Source: Salinicola aestuarinus (GTDB taxonomy: Bacteria > Pseudomonadota > Gammaproteobacteria > Pseudomonadales > Halomonadaceae). From it: a DNA stretch of 64,000 nt. Below, piece by piece: positions 27,459 through 36,151 of this stretch. The stretch covers positions 306,902 to 370,901 of the forward strand of contig NZ_PZJP01000005.1 of the NCBI RefSeq assembly GCF_003206645.1. The letters are read 5' to 3'. The position numbers were made by a program, and so were the translations under genes. The first letter of the stretch is position 1, and each line of letters opens with the position of its first letter. The notes under the pieces are model-generated. The model was not told where the DNA came from. It did not search any database and was given only the letters and a program-made list of their open reading frames with translations.

Positions 27459-28424
27459 TTAGTTCGCGGCGGTATCAGCGGCGGAATCGGTGGGCATCGC
27501 ATCCGGCAGCGCCGCTGCCGACGCCGAGTCCGACGTGCGACGCGCCTTGGCCGCCTTATCGTCGTCTTTCGCGTCGTGGACACGAACCGTTGCCGTCATG
27601 CCGGCACTCAGCAGTACGTCGTCCGGCATCTCGTCGAGGGCGATCCGCACCGGGATGCGCTGGGCCAGACGCACCCAGTTGAAGGTTGGCTGGACCTGCG
27701 GTAGCAGCCGGTTGTTGAGACTGGTGTTGGTATCGGCGATGCCACGACCGATCCCCACGACGTGACCGTCGAGATGCTGGTCACCGTTCATCAGAATGAC
27801 GTCGGCGCTGTCCCCGACCCGAATCGAGGACATCTTCGTCTCCTCGAAGTAGCCCATCACGTAGTACGAATTCGACTGGACCATCGCCATCACTGGCGTG
27901 CCACGATTGACGAAGTTGCCCGCGGCGAGCTGCAGGTTGAGCACGTGGCCGCTCACCGGGGCGACCACCCGGGTGCGGGAAAGGTCGAGCTGGGCGCTGT
28001 CGAGATCGGCCTGGGCCTGTTCGAGATTGGCCTTGGCGATGCGGGTGTTGATCTGGGCGATCTGGCGATCCTCGGTACTGATCGAGCGATCGCTCAGGCT
28101 GTTGCGTCGCCGCTCTTCCGCCTGCCGCAGGTCCAGCGTCGCCTGGTTATTGGCGACCGTCGCCTTGGCACGGTTCAGTGCCGCCTGGTAGCGGGAGGGG
28201 TCGATCTCGAACAGCGTATCGCCCTGGCTGACGAAGTCGGTGTCGCTCACCTCGAGCGAGCGCACCCACCCCGACACGTCCGGGGCGATGGTGACGACTT
28301 CGGCATTCACCCGGGCATCGCGAGTCCAAGGCTGGTAGAGGTAATAGTTCCATAGCCACAGGCCCGCGAGGACGGCGATCGCCACCACGATCAGCGTTAA
28401 CAGAATTCTAAGGACGTTGCGCAT
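27459..28424 (-). CDS. HlyD-family membrane fusion protein (AaeA/EmrA type)
   Basis: A 321-residue periplasmic adaptor anchored by one N-terminal helix (LRILLTLIVVAIAVLAGLWLW). DARVNAEVVTIAPDVSGWV and APVSGHVLNLQLAAGNFV are the two halves of the lipoyl domain, separated by a helical hairpin with heptad-like NTRIAKANLEQAQADLDSAQ. The C-terminal 35 residues are an Asp/Ala-rich tail. Its ATG overlaps the DUF1656 stop (TGATG), indicating translational coupling, and no strong independent ribosome site is present. It should link the FUSC protein to the periplasm. Confidence 0.88.
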   Translation of the reverse strand: MRNVLRILLTLIVVAIAVLAGLWLWNYYLYQPWTRDARVNAEVVTIAPDVSGWVRSLEVSDTDFVSQGDTLFEIDPSRYQAALNRAKATVANNQATLDLRQAEERRRNSLSDRSISTEDRQIAQINTRIAKANLEQAQADLDSAQLDLSRTRVVAPVSGHVLNLQLAAGNFVNRGTPVMAMVQSNSYYVMGYFEETKMSSIRVGDSADVILMNGDQHLDGHVVGIGRGIADTNTSLNNRLLPQVQPTFNWVRLAQRIPVRIALDEMPDDVLLSAGMTATVRVHDAKDDDKAAKARRTSDSASAAALPDAMPTDSAADTAAN

Positions 28425-28642
28425 CAAGAGTTCTCGAGCAGAACGGTCAACACGAAGGTGATGCCGGCGGTGAAGATGACGAACAGGGAGACGTCGACCC
28501 AGGCCTCGTACCAGAGCGCGCGCTGGCCGACAAGCCAGTGCAGCAGCATGCGCGTGACGATCGTCGCGATGAAACCGAACAGCGCGTAAAGCAGAAGCGG
28601 ACTGATGAAGATGCCGCCAATGGCGATTTCCTGAAGACCCAT
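28424..28642 (-). CDS. DUF1656 small membrane protein (AaeX type)
   Basis: A 72-residue protein with two predicted membrane helices (FISPLLLYALFGFIATIV and VSLFVIFTAGITFVLTVL). The start MGLQEIAIGGIFISPLL is characteristic of the DUF1656/AaeX family, always found ahead of HlyD and FUSC genes. AGGGGC lies 4 nt before the ATG. It is the first gene of the efflux operon and its stop overlaps the next start. Its own function is not known. Confidence 0.86.
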   Translation of the reverse strand: MGLQEIAIGGIFISPLLLYALFGFIATIVTRMLLHWLVGQRALWYEAWVDVSLFVIFTAGITFVLTVLLENS

Positions 28643-28816
28643 GGTGCCCCTGAAGGATTCGGTCGTCGAAGCGGGCGGCGAATATTAGCACGCTCAATAT
28701 TGCATGTCAGAAGGCGCGATATCGAGCCATCCGCGCGACGCCGCACTCGCCACGGAGTCTAGTCGCTACCGGTGGCGAAGGCGATTGCGGGGCAAGGTTT
28801 TATTAGGGGCGGGTGT

Positions 28817-29761
28817 CTAGCGGTGAGCGCTCGGCGCCGGCGTGTCACGCGTCAGCTGCCAGGCGCTGGGCGCGCCGGCGCGGAGCTGTTCGATCATCGC
28901 GCGTAATCTGCCCGGCAGATGGCCGTGGGGATAGAGCAGCGTCACCGGCTGCGGTGTGGCGTGCCAGGCCTCGAGCACTGCCACCAGCGTGCCTGGGTGA
29001 TGGTGCAGGCGCTGTTGGGCCATCCAGTGTGGCATGAGGCCAAGTCCCTGACCGTTGACGATGGCGTCGGCATGGATCGTGTGCTGATCGACGCGAAGCC
29101 GCGAACGGCCAAGCGCCGTGTAGTAATCGCCATGTTCAGCGTGCGACAGCGTCATACCCGCATCGGTATCGCCGAGCAGATCGACCCAGGTGTGCTCGGC
29201 GATGTCGCTGGGGTGAGCGGGTACGCCATGACGACGCAGGTAGTCCGGGTGGGCGTAAACGCCGCGAGAGAGCGCGCCCAGCGACTCCTGGCGCAGGCCG
29301 CATGTCGTGAGTTCACCGAGCCAGACCTGGATCGCCTGAACGTCCGGCGCTACCGGCGGGGCCTGCAGCAGGCGCAGGGAGACGTTGGTCTGGGGGTGCT
29401 GATCGAGAAACGCTCTCGCCTGCGCTGCCATCCAGCCGCGTGAGAGTGCCGGGTGCACCTTGACGACTACCTCGCCGCTCACCGCCTCGCGCAGATCGTC
29501 CAGGGCCAGGCTGCTCTGCTCGGCGAGGCGCAGCATGTCGCGGGCGTATTCCAGAAAGAGATGCCCCGCCTCGGTGGGCAGCAGGCGATTGCCGTGGCGG
29601 CGAAGAAGCGGCTGGCCGAGCTGGGTCTCGAGCTGCGACAGCCGTCGGCTCAGCGTCGATTTGGTGATCCCCAGTCGACGCCCGCTCAGTGTGAGGCTGC
29701 TGGACCCCATCACGTCGACAAAGGCGGCAAGCGTTGCATGATCGAAGGCGGGGGAATTCAT
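28817..29761 (-). CDS. LysR-family transcriptional regulator
   Basis: A 314-residue regulator. The N-terminal HTH (FVDVMGSSSLTLSGRRLGITKSTLSRRLSQLE, residues about 12-45) follows LysR spacing, then the effector domain starts near GEVVVKVHPALSRGWM. The chosen ATG begins MNSPAFDHATLAAF, the usual offset from the HTH; a longer frame opens 28 codons upstream. It lies 174 bp upstream of the aaeXAB-type operon on the same strand, and divergent from the TonB receptor. E. coli AaeR is divergent from aaeXAB, so the orientation differs. It may control the efflux operon; the inducer is unknown. Confidence 0.86.
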   Translation of the reverse strand: MNSPAFDHATLAAFVDVMGSSSLTLSGRRLGITKSTLSRRLSQLETQLGQPLLRRHGNRLLPTEAGHLFLEYARDMLRLAEQSSLALDDLREAVSGEVVVKVHPALSRGWMAAQARAFLDQHPQTNVSLRLLQAPPVAPDVQAIQVWLGELTTCGLRQESLGALSRGVYAHPDYLRRHGVPAHPSDIAEHTWVDLLGDTDAGMTLSHAEHGDYYTALGRSRLRVDQHTIHADAIVNGQGLGLMPHWMAQQRLHHHPGTLVAVLEAWHATPQPVTLLYPHGHLPGRLRAMIEQLRAGAPSAWQLTRDTPAPSAHR

Positions 29762-29885
29762 TGCGGTCGTTACGCCTCGGGTCGTGTCTCTACTGACCGT
29801 CTCGACGGCCACTCTGCCAGTTTGCCGTTGCATTTTCTGCAACACACTGTCGCGGCACTTTACCGTAAAACTATGGAAGAATCTA

Positions 29886-29904
29886 AATGATAAATATTCG
29901 TATT
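29886..29904 (+). promoter_or_regulatory. Possible Fur box upstream of the TonB receptor
   Basis: An AT-rich 19-mer (AATGATAAATATTCGTATT) in otherwise GC-rich DNA, matching 10 of 19 positions of the Fur consensus and readable as three NAT(A/T)AT-like hexamers. It lies 61 bp before the receptor start, as expected for iron control. Confidence 0.4.
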
Positions 29905-29964
29905 ACCTATAACAGAGCGGGGCGCACACCGGTGATGCTCCGAAGTTAGTCAAGGGAATCCAGA

Positions 29965-31935
29965 ATGGCCTCGAAAGTCTCTTATGCCGCGGCGGGCGCG
30001 CTGTCGCTCATCGTCTCTCAACCGGTTCTGGCGCAGGCAACGACGGCAGACACGATGGTCGTCACCGCCGCGGGTTACGCCCAGCAGGTGACCAATGCCC
30101 CTGCGTCGATCAGCGTCATCACCCGGGAAGAGTTGGAGGACAAGTACTATCGGGATGTCACCGATGCGTTGCAGAACGTCCCCGGCGTCATGATCACCGG
30201 TGGCGGCTCGTCGCAGGACATCAGCCTGCGAGGCATGGCGAGCAAGTACACCCTCATACTCATCGACGGTAAACGTCAGGGCTCGCGCGAGACACGTCCC
30301 AACAGCGACGGACCGGGTATCGAGCAGGGCTGGCTACCGCCGCTGTCGGCGATCGAACGGATCGAGGTCATCCGGGGGCCGATGTCCTCGCTCTACGGCT
30401 CGGACGCCCTGGGTGGCGTAATCAATATCATCACGCGCAAGGTACCACAGGCCTGGAGTGGCAGCGTCACCGCCGATACCACCCTTCAGGAAGATGCCGA
30501 CTCGGGCAATATCAACCAGTCGCGGTTTTACGTCGGCGGTCCGTTGAGCGAAGAGCGACTCGGCCTCCAGCTCTATGGTCAGTATTCGCATCGCGACGAG
30601 GACCACATCGAGAACGGCTACAACGAGCAACGCCTCGGCAATGCCACGGCCAAACTCAGCTGGCAGGTCAACGACGCCAACGACCTCACCTTCGAAGCGG
30701 GTTACGACGAGCAGACACGGATCTCGAATCCGGGCGAGTCGGTGGCGGAAGTCGGGCGTCGCGGGCCGGCGTCGCGCTCCAACACCCACTATCGCCAGCA
30801 CCACTACGCGGTGACGCACAGCGCCCGGGTCGCGGGGAGCACCATCGACAGCTACGTCCAGCGGGAGGAGACCGACAACCCCTCTCGCGATATGACCTAC
30901 CAGAGCACCGTCTTCAACACCAAGGCCGTCGTGCCGCTTGGCATGCATATCCTCACGGTGGGTGCCGATTACGAGGACCAAGCGCTCGACGACGGTGGCA
31001 ACCAGGCCGGCGCCCAGAGCGAGCTGACGCGCTGGCGCGGCGCCGTTTTCGTCGAGGACGAGTGGATGCTCACCAACGATTTCTCGCTGACTGGCGGTGC
31101 ACGGCTCAACCGTGACGAGAACTATGGCAATCACTGGTCCCCGCGCCTCTATGGCGTCTGGAACGCGACCGAGGCGTGGACGGTGAAGGGCGGTGTCACC
31201 AGCGGTTACCGTGCGCCGGATCTGCGTCAGTCGACGCCCGGCTGGGGGCAGGTGACCGGGGGGCCCAACGCTGCCGTGCCGGCGGTGATTCTGGGTAACG
31301 CCGACCTCGACCCCGAGAAGAGCCTCAACCAGGAGCTGGGGGTGATCTGGAGCGGCGCGGCGGGCGTGCAGGCCGGCGTCACGCTGTTCCACACCCAGTT
31401 CGAGGACAAGATCACCGAGCAGCGCGTCTGCGATACCGAGGCGGGCGACGCGAGCTGCAGCTACGGCGGGACCGACTACCGCTACATCAGCCGGCGCTTC
31501 AATGTCGACGAGGTGACCACCCAGGGTGTCGAGGCGACACTGACCCTGCCGCTCGGCGATGACTACTCGCTGAGTGCCAACTACACCTACACCGATTCCG
31601 AGCAGAAGACCGGCGAGTTCAAGGGCGAGCCACTCAACCGGTTGCCCGAGCACATGGCCAACGCCACGCTGGACTGGGAGCCGGGCGGCGCGCTCTCCGG
31701 CTGGGCGCGAGTCAACTATCGTGGCCGCACCACCGAGGGCCTGAGCCGGACCAGCATGACGGAAGAGCTGCCGTCCTACACCTTCGTCGACACCGGCGTC
31801 GCTTACGGTCTCAATGAGCACGTCAAGCTGTTCGGCGGCATCTACAACCTGTTCGACAAGGACGTCGGCTTTGATGACTACGAGAAGGTACTCGACGGCC
31901 GTCGTTACAATGCTGGCGTTACCGTGAGCTTCTGA
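29965..31935 (+). CDS. TonB-dependent outer-membrane siderophore receptor (FepA/CirA type)
   Basis: A 656-residue receptor. A signal peptide ends at QPVLAQA (about residue 24), followed by a TonB box around DTMVVTAAG. The plug domain (about residues 35-150) has TDALQNVPGVMITGGGSSQDISLRG and IERIEVIRGPMSSLYGSDALGGVINIITR. The 22-strand barrel ends NAGVTVSF with terminal Phe. The YGSDALGGVINIIT plug end and overall length resemble catecholate siderophore or CirA-like receptors. AAGGGAA precedes the ATG. It is followed by a complete FecBCDE-type ABC importer on the same strand, giving a full outer-to-inner membrane route. The ligand is not known. Confidence 0.92.
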   Translation: MASKVSYAAAGALSLIVSQPVLAQATTADTMVVTAAGYAQQVTNAPASISVITREELEDKYYRDVTDALQNVPGVMITGGGSSQDISLRGMASKYTLILIDGKRQGSRETRPNSDGPGIEQGWLPPLSAIERIEVIRGPMSSLYGSDALGGVINIITRKVPQAWSGSVTADTTLQEDADSGNINQSRFYVGGPLSEERLGLQLYGQYSHRDEDHIENGYNEQRLGNATAKLSWQVNDANDLTFEAGYDEQTRISNPGESVAEVGRRGPASRSNTHYRQHHYAVTHSARVAGSTIDSYVQREETDNPSRDMTYQSTVFNTKAVVPLGMHILTVGADYEDQALDDGGNQAGAQSELTRWRGAVFVEDEWMLTNDFSLTGGARLNRDENYGNHWSPRLYGVWNATEAWTVKGGVTSGYRAPDLRQSTPGWGQVTGGPNAAVPAVILGNADLDPEKSLNQELGVIWSGAAGVQAGVTLFHTQFEDKITEQRVCDTEAGDASCSYGGTDYRYISRRFNVDEVTTQGVEATLTLPLGDDYSLSANYTYTDSEQKTGEFKGEPLNRLPEHMANATLDWEPGGALSGWARVNYRGRTTEGLSRTSMTEELPSYTFVDTGVAYGLNEHVKLFGGIYNLFDKDVGFDDYEKVLDGRRYNAGVTVSF

Positions 31936-32026
31936 CCGCGGACCGCCCTCACCACTTTGACAGAACCGCGAACCGGCGATACCCGAGCGGCGCCGGGTCG
32001 CGACATCCCCGACCTCAGAGGCTTCA

Positions 32027-32980
32027 ATGATCAAGACAGTATTTATGCCCGCCCGTTTGATGATGGTCGCCGCGACGGTGGCCTGTGCACTGGGCACGTC
32101 ACTTGCGCAGGCGCGCACGCTCGAGACCGCCTACGGCGACGTCGAGATCGAGGGTCAGCCCGAGCGGGTGGTCACGCTCTACGAAGGGGCGCTCGACGCC
32201 TCCCTTACCGCTGGCGTCACGCCGCTCGGCGCAGTGGCGACCCGCGGCGGCGACGGCGTGGCCGACTATCTCGGTGACGCCGCCGACGGCATCAGCATCG
32301 TCGGCACTGCCCGCGAGACCAACATGGAAGCCGTGATCGCCCAGCGCCCGGATCTGATCCTCGCCTCCTCATGGCTGCCCCGCGAACAGTACGAGCTGCT
32401 CTCCCGCATCGCCCCCACCATCGTGCCGCCGAGCGAAGGCTTTTCGCCGGAGGCCTGGAAGACAGAAGCGCGCCTGTTCGGCGATGCACTGGATCGGCGC
32501 TCGGCGATTGACGACGCGTTGAAGACGATTGAAAATCGTTCTCAATCACTTGCGCAGCGTCAGCATGACGGTGACACTGGCGCCGCCCCCGTGGCGACGG
32601 TCGCCCGCTGGATGCCGCAGGGGCCGCGGGTGATGTCCTCGAAGATCTTCTCGAGTGGGCTGCTCGCTGCCGCTGGCTTCCAGGTGGACGATGGTGGCGT
32701 GGTCAAGGCCGGCCGTCCGCACAGCGATCCGCTCAGTCTCGAGAATCTGTCGCGTATCGACAGTGACTGGCTCTTCCTGGCCACGCTGAACGCCGACGGC
32801 GAAGCCGCGCTCGACGCAGCCCGTCAGACGCCGGCCTTCGAGCGTCTGGACGTCGTCCAGAACGACCACGTGGTGCCGGTCGACGGACAGCTCTGGTCCA
32901 GCGCCTCCGGACCGATCGCCGCCGAGCACGTTCTCGACGACATCGAGGCAGTGCTCGATCGCCGGGATACGAATGAATAA
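32027..32980 (+). CDS. Iron-siderophore ABC transporter binding protein (FecB/FhuD type)
   Basis: A 317-residue periplasmic binding protein. The signal peptide runs to SLAQARTLE (about residue 29). The mature start TLETAYGDVEIEGQPERVVTLYEGALDASLTAGVTPLGAV is the usual beginning of the cluster 8 fold, and VIAQRPDLILASSWLPREQYELL follows in the first lobe. The ribosome site is weak (AGAGGC), and ATG codons at 32027 and 32045 are both possible. It lies 91 bp after the TonB receptor and ahead of two permeases and an ATPase. A short hairpin follows its stop. Confidence 0.88.
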   Translation: MIKTVFMPARLMMVAATVACALGTSLAQARTLETAYGDVEIEGQPERVVTLYEGALDASLTAGVTPLGAVATRGGDGVADYLGDAADGISIVGTARETNMEAVIAQRPDLILASSWLPREQYELLSRIAPTIVPPSEGFSPEAWKTEARLFGDALDRRSAIDDALKTIENRSQSLAQRQHDGDTGAAPVATVARWMPQGPRVMSSKIFSSGLLAAAGFQVDDGGVVKAGRPHSDPLSLENLSRIDSDWLFLATLNADGEAALDAARQTPAFERLDVVQNDHVVPVDGQLWSSASGPIAAEHVLDDIEAVLDRRDTNE

Positions 32981-33000
32981 ACGCGTCGTACGAGACGCGT
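32981..33000 (+). other. Intercistronic hairpin after the iron-chelate binding-protein gene
   Basis: ACGCGTC (32981-32987) pairs with GACGCGT (32994-33000) around GTACGA, directly after the stop codon and 26 bp before the permease start. There is no T-tract. Confidence 0.5.
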
Positions 33001-33025
33001 GTGAAGAACGCTATAGATACGATTC

Positions 33026-34051
33026 ATGACGACACGCGTGACGACACCGAGCGCCCGCACCAGAGCGCCGCTCGCGACTCTCCTGTTCGCCCTGCTGATC
33101 GGCCTGGCGCTGGTCTGCGTGGCAAGCCTGCTCTATGGCGCCGGCGATGTCGGTCCCGCCGAGGCGTGGTCGGCGATCCACGGCAGCGGTAGCGCCGATG
33201 CTCGCTTCGTGATCGGCTCGCTGCGGCTGCCGCGCACGCTGGTCGGTATCGCCGTCGGCGCGGCGCTGGGACTCGCCGGTGCGCTGATCCAGGCTGTGGC
33301 GCGTAACCCGCTGGCGGAGCCTGGCCTGCTCGGGGTTAGCGCCGGTAGCGCGCTGGCGGTGGCGGTGGCGCTGGTGCTGGGCGCCGATGCCGCCACGCTG
33401 CGCGTGTCGGTGGCGCAGGCCGGGGCGCTTGCCGGGTGCCTCTTCGTGCTCGCGGTGGCCCGGGTCAACGGCGTCGGCAACGACCCGGTGCGCCTGGTGC
33501 TGGCGGGGGCGATCCTCTCCGGGCTGCTCGGCGCGCTCACCTCGATGATTCTGCTGATCGACCAGCGCAGTGCCGATGATATCCGTTTCTGGATCGTTGG
33601 CAGCCTCGCCGGGCGGCGTCTCGACGACCTCGGGGCGATCCTGCCGAGTCTCGGCGTGGCGCTGGCGCTGGTGATCGCCGTTGCCCGCCCGCTCGCGGCC
33701 CTGGCGCTGGGCGAGCGGGTGGCGGTGGGGCTCGGTCATCGCCCGCGATGGACGCGGCTATTGACGGTGATCGCCGCCGCGCTGCTGGTGGGTGCCGCGA
33801 CCGCTGTCGCCGGGCCCATCGCTTTCGTCGGCTTGGTAGTGCCTTTCGCTGCTCGGGCGCTGGCGGGTCCGGACGTCCGCCGCACGCTCTGGCTCTCCCT
33901 GATACTGGGGCCGATCCTGGTGCTCGCGGCGGATATCGTGTCGCGGCTGCTGGTCGCCCCGTCGGAGATGCCGCTGGGGGTCGTCACCGCGCTGATCGGC
34001 GCGCCGGTGCTGGTGGCCGTGGTTCGTGCTCATCGGATGCCTGCGCTATGA
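33026..34051 (+). CDS. FecCD-family iron-chelate ABC permease (first)
   Basis: A 341-residue permease with about ten hydrophobic segments. RLPRTLVGIAVGAALGLAGALIQAVARNPLAEPGLLGVSAGSALAV is the conserved FecCD/BtuC region, and GPIAFVGLVVPFAAR with PSEMPLGVVTALIGAPV are the C-terminal signatures. Its stop overlaps the start of the second permease (ATGA). Together they should form the inner-membrane channel for the ferric chelate delivered by the TonB receptor and the binding protein. Confidence 0.92.
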   Translation: MTTRVTTPSARTRAPLATLLFALLIGLALVCVASLLYGAGDVGPAEAWSAIHGSGSADARFVIGSLRLPRTLVGIAVGAALGLAGALIQAVARNPLAEPGLLGVSAGSALAVAVALVLGADAATLRVSVAQAGALAGCLFVLAVARVNGVGNDPVRLVLAGAILSGLLGALTSMILLIDQRSADDIRFWIVGSLAGRRLDDLGAILPSLGVALALVIAVARPLAALALGERVAVGLGHRPRWTRLLTVIAAALLVGAATAVAGPIAFVGLVVPFAARALAGPDVRRTLWLSLILGPILVLAADIVSRLLVAPSEMPLGVVTALIGAPVLVAVVRAHRMPAL

Positions 34052-35208
34052 CCTCTCGCTCTATTGCCTACGCCACGTCGCCGAGAACGGCGCCAGGAAT
34101 CAACGCTGCCGTGACGCCGCCGACTGCCTCACCGGCCGACTCGCCCGCGCCGGCGGCCAAGGCGCCCACCGGTACCCGGCAACTGACGTGGCGCTTTCGC
34201 GGCCATCGCGGTGCCGTGCTGTTCGACCGGCGCGGCGTGGTGACCAATCTTGGACTCGCGCTGGCCCTGGCGCTGGTGGCGATCGCCTCGCTGTGTCTCG
34301 GCAGTCTGGCGATCTCGCCGCTGGCGGCGCTTCAGGGGCTGGCCGGGTTCGGCGACCCCATGAACGTCTTCGTCGTGCGCGAACTGCGGTTGAGCCGGCT
34401 GATGGCAGGGCTGGCGACCGGCGCGGCGTTCGCGCTCTCCGGCTGTCTGATGCAGACGCTGGCGCGCAACCGGCTGGCAACGCCCGGCATCATCGGTATC
34501 GACAACGGCGCCACGGCGTTTGCGGTCGCCTCGGTACTCGGTGTCGGCGTGGGACTCGCGCCACCGCCGATGGCCCTGGCCGGCGCGGTGACCGCCACTG
34601 TGATTACCTTCGCGCTCGCCAGTGACATCGGGACCCGCGGCTACCGTTTCCTGGTAGCGGGTATCGGGGTGGGGGCGATCTTCGGGGCGTTGACGCAGCT
34701 GTTGCTCGCCCAGGTGGCGATCGACGCCGCCAACGCCGCCTACCCCTGGACGGTCGGCAGTCTCAATGCGCGCGACGCCGCCTCGCTCACCTGGCTCGAG
34801 ATCGGGCTGGGGCTGGGGTTGATCGCTGCGCTGTGGTTCAAACGCGACCTTGCCTGCCTGCGCTTTGCCGACTCCGTCGCGACGGGGCTCGGCGTGCGAG
34901 TGAAGCGCAGTCGCTTTGCGGCGCTGGCCGTGTCGATTGCGCTGACGGGGCTCGCGGTCGCAGTCGCGGGGCCGGTGGGCATGGTGTCGCTGATGGGACC
35001 CGAGATCGCGCGCCAGCTCTCCTCGCCGCGCGGCGTGCCACTGTTCGGCGCGGCGCTGTCCGGGGCGCTAGTGATGGTCAGCGCGGATCTGGTGGGACGA
35101 CTGCTGGTCGCGCCGATCGAGATTCCAGTAGGGATCGTCACCGCCATCGTCGGGGCGCCGTTCCTGCTTTGGATTCTGCTACGTCCGGCGGCCCGATTCC
35201 GCCGCTGA
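34048..35208 (+). CDS. FecCD-family iron-chelate ABC permease (second)
   Basis: A 386-residue permease. RELRLSRLMAGLATGAAFALSGCLMQTLARNRLATPGIIGIDNGA is the family signature and AGPVGMVSLMGPEIAR with PIEIPVGIVTAIVGAPFLLWIL the C-terminal one. The first 45 residues before the membrane core are a Ser/Ala/Pro-rich extension (PPTASPADSPAPAAKAPTG) not usual in FecD. The ATG overlaps the stop of the first permease by 4 nt; longer upstream frames would run inside that gene. It is followed after 31 to 43 bp by the ATPase gene. Confidence 0.9.
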   Translation: MTSRSIAYATSPRTAPGINAAVTPPTASPADSPAPAAKAPTGTRQLTWRFRGHRGAVLFDRRGVVTNLGLALALALVAIASLCLGSLAISPLAALQGLAGFGDPMNVFVVRELRLSRLMAGLATGAAFALSGCLMQTLARNRLATPGIIGIDNGATAFAVASVLGVGVGLAPPPMALAGAVTATVITFALASDIGTRGYRFLVAGIGVGAIFGALTQLLLAQVAIDAANAAYPWTVGSLNARDAASLTWLEIGLGLGLIAALWFKRDLACLRFADSVATGLGVRVKRSRFAALAVSIALTGLAVAVAGPVGMVSLMGPEIARQLSSPRGVPLFGAALSGALVMVSADLVGRLLVAPIEIPVGIVTAIVGAPFLLWILLRPAARFRR

Positions 35209-35251
35209 TCGGTCATGCCATGACGCCACTTCGACGACAATGAGAGATTTC

Positions 35252-36112
35252 ATGACCCGCGCTTCGAACGCCACCGCTTCATTCCCCGATGCCGTCGCCA
35301 GCGTTGACGCCGAGTCGCCGCTGGCGGCGCGCTCGTTGCACGCAAGCTATGGCCGTGGGCGAGGGCGGCGCCCGGTGATCGACGACCTGTCGCTGGCGCT
35401 TCCGGCCGGCCAGGTGACGGCGATTGTCGGCCCCAATGGCTGTGGCAAGTCAACGCTGCTGGCGAGCCTCTCGAGGCTGCATGTGCCGGACGCCGGGGCG
35501 GTGGTGCTCGACGGTGACGATATCCAGCAGCTGTCGGCGCGGGAGGTGGCACGCAAGCTCGCGCTGCTGCCGCAGGAGACTCATGCGCCGGAGGGGCTCA
35601 CCGTCTCCGAACTGATCCAGTTCGGACGCCAGCCCCACCAGGGCATGATGCGCCAGTGGTCGGCCGAGGATCGTCGCGTGGTCGACGAGGCGCTCAGCGC
35701 CGCCAACCTGCATGCGCTGGCCGAGCGACCGCTGGATGCGATGTCCGGCGGCCAGCGCCAGCGCGCCTGGATCGCCATGGCGATCGCCCAGCAGACGCCG
35801 CTGCTGCTGCTCGACGAGCCCACCTCGGCGCTGGATCTCGGCCACCAGCTCGAGGTGTTCGAGCTGATTCGCGAGCTCGCCGCGGCGGGAAAAACCATTG
35901 CCATGGTGGTTCACGATCTCGTCAGCGCCTGCCGCTACGCCGACCATCTTGTTGCCATGCTCGACGGCAGGATCGTTGCCATGGGCAGCCCGAGCGAGGT
36001 GGTCACCCCCGAGCTGGTGCGACGGCTCTACGGCGTGACCTGCGATCTACTACTCGATCCGGCGACCAACAGCCCGATCCTCACCAACGTGCGCTCGGCC
36101 CGCGGCGAGTAG
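35252..36112 (+). CDS. Iron-chelate ABC transporter ATP-binding protein (FecE/FhuC type)
   Basis: A 286-residue ATPase. Walker A is GPNGCGKST, the Q-loop lies in LLPQETHAPEGLTV, the signature is MSGGQRQRAWIAMAIAQ, Walker B is [12 protein letters not shown] and the switch His is in VVHDL. GPNGCGKST and the RQPH segment are typical of siderophore and haem importers. I prefer the ATG at 35252 because GAGAGA lies 4 nt upstream; an ATG at 35240 is also in frame but has no ribosome site. It closes the iron operon. The N-terminus carries about 25 extra residues before the ABC core. Confidence 0.92.
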   Translation: MTRASNATASFPDAVASVDAESPLAARSLHASYGRGRGRRPVIDDLSLALPAGQVTAIVGPNGCGKSTLLASLSRLHVPDAGAVVLDGDDIQQLSAREVARKLALLPQETHAPEGLTVSELIQFGRQPHQGMMRQWSAEDRRVVDEALSAANLHALAERPLDAMSGGQRQRAWIAMAIAQQTPLLLLDEPTSALDLGHQLEVFELIRELAAAGKTIAMVVHDLVSACRYADHLVAMLDGRIVAMGSPSEVVTPELVRRLYGVTCDLLLDPATNSPILTNVRSARGE

Positions 36113-36123
36113 CGCCAGTCTCC

Positions 36124-36146
36124 GCGGCGCCGGCTTCTGGCGCCGC
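36124..36146. terminator. Hairpin between the convergent ATPase and GNAT genes
   Basis: Stem GCGGCGCC/GGCGCCGC (36124-36131 with 36139-36146, loop GGCTTCT) in the 39-bp gap between convergent stops. No T-tract. Confidence 0.45.
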
Positions 36147-36151
36147 ACCGA

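Noticed and set aside
29915..29964. Cobalamin riboswitch before the TonB receptor
   Set aside because: ACCGGTGATGCTCCG recalls part of the B12 element, but only about 60 nt are available and the conserved core and B12 box are missing.
30334..32118. Long open frame antisense to the TonB receptor
   Set aside because: It mirrors the receptor codons, has Val/Ala/Arg-biased composition and no ribosome site, while the receptor is fully supported.
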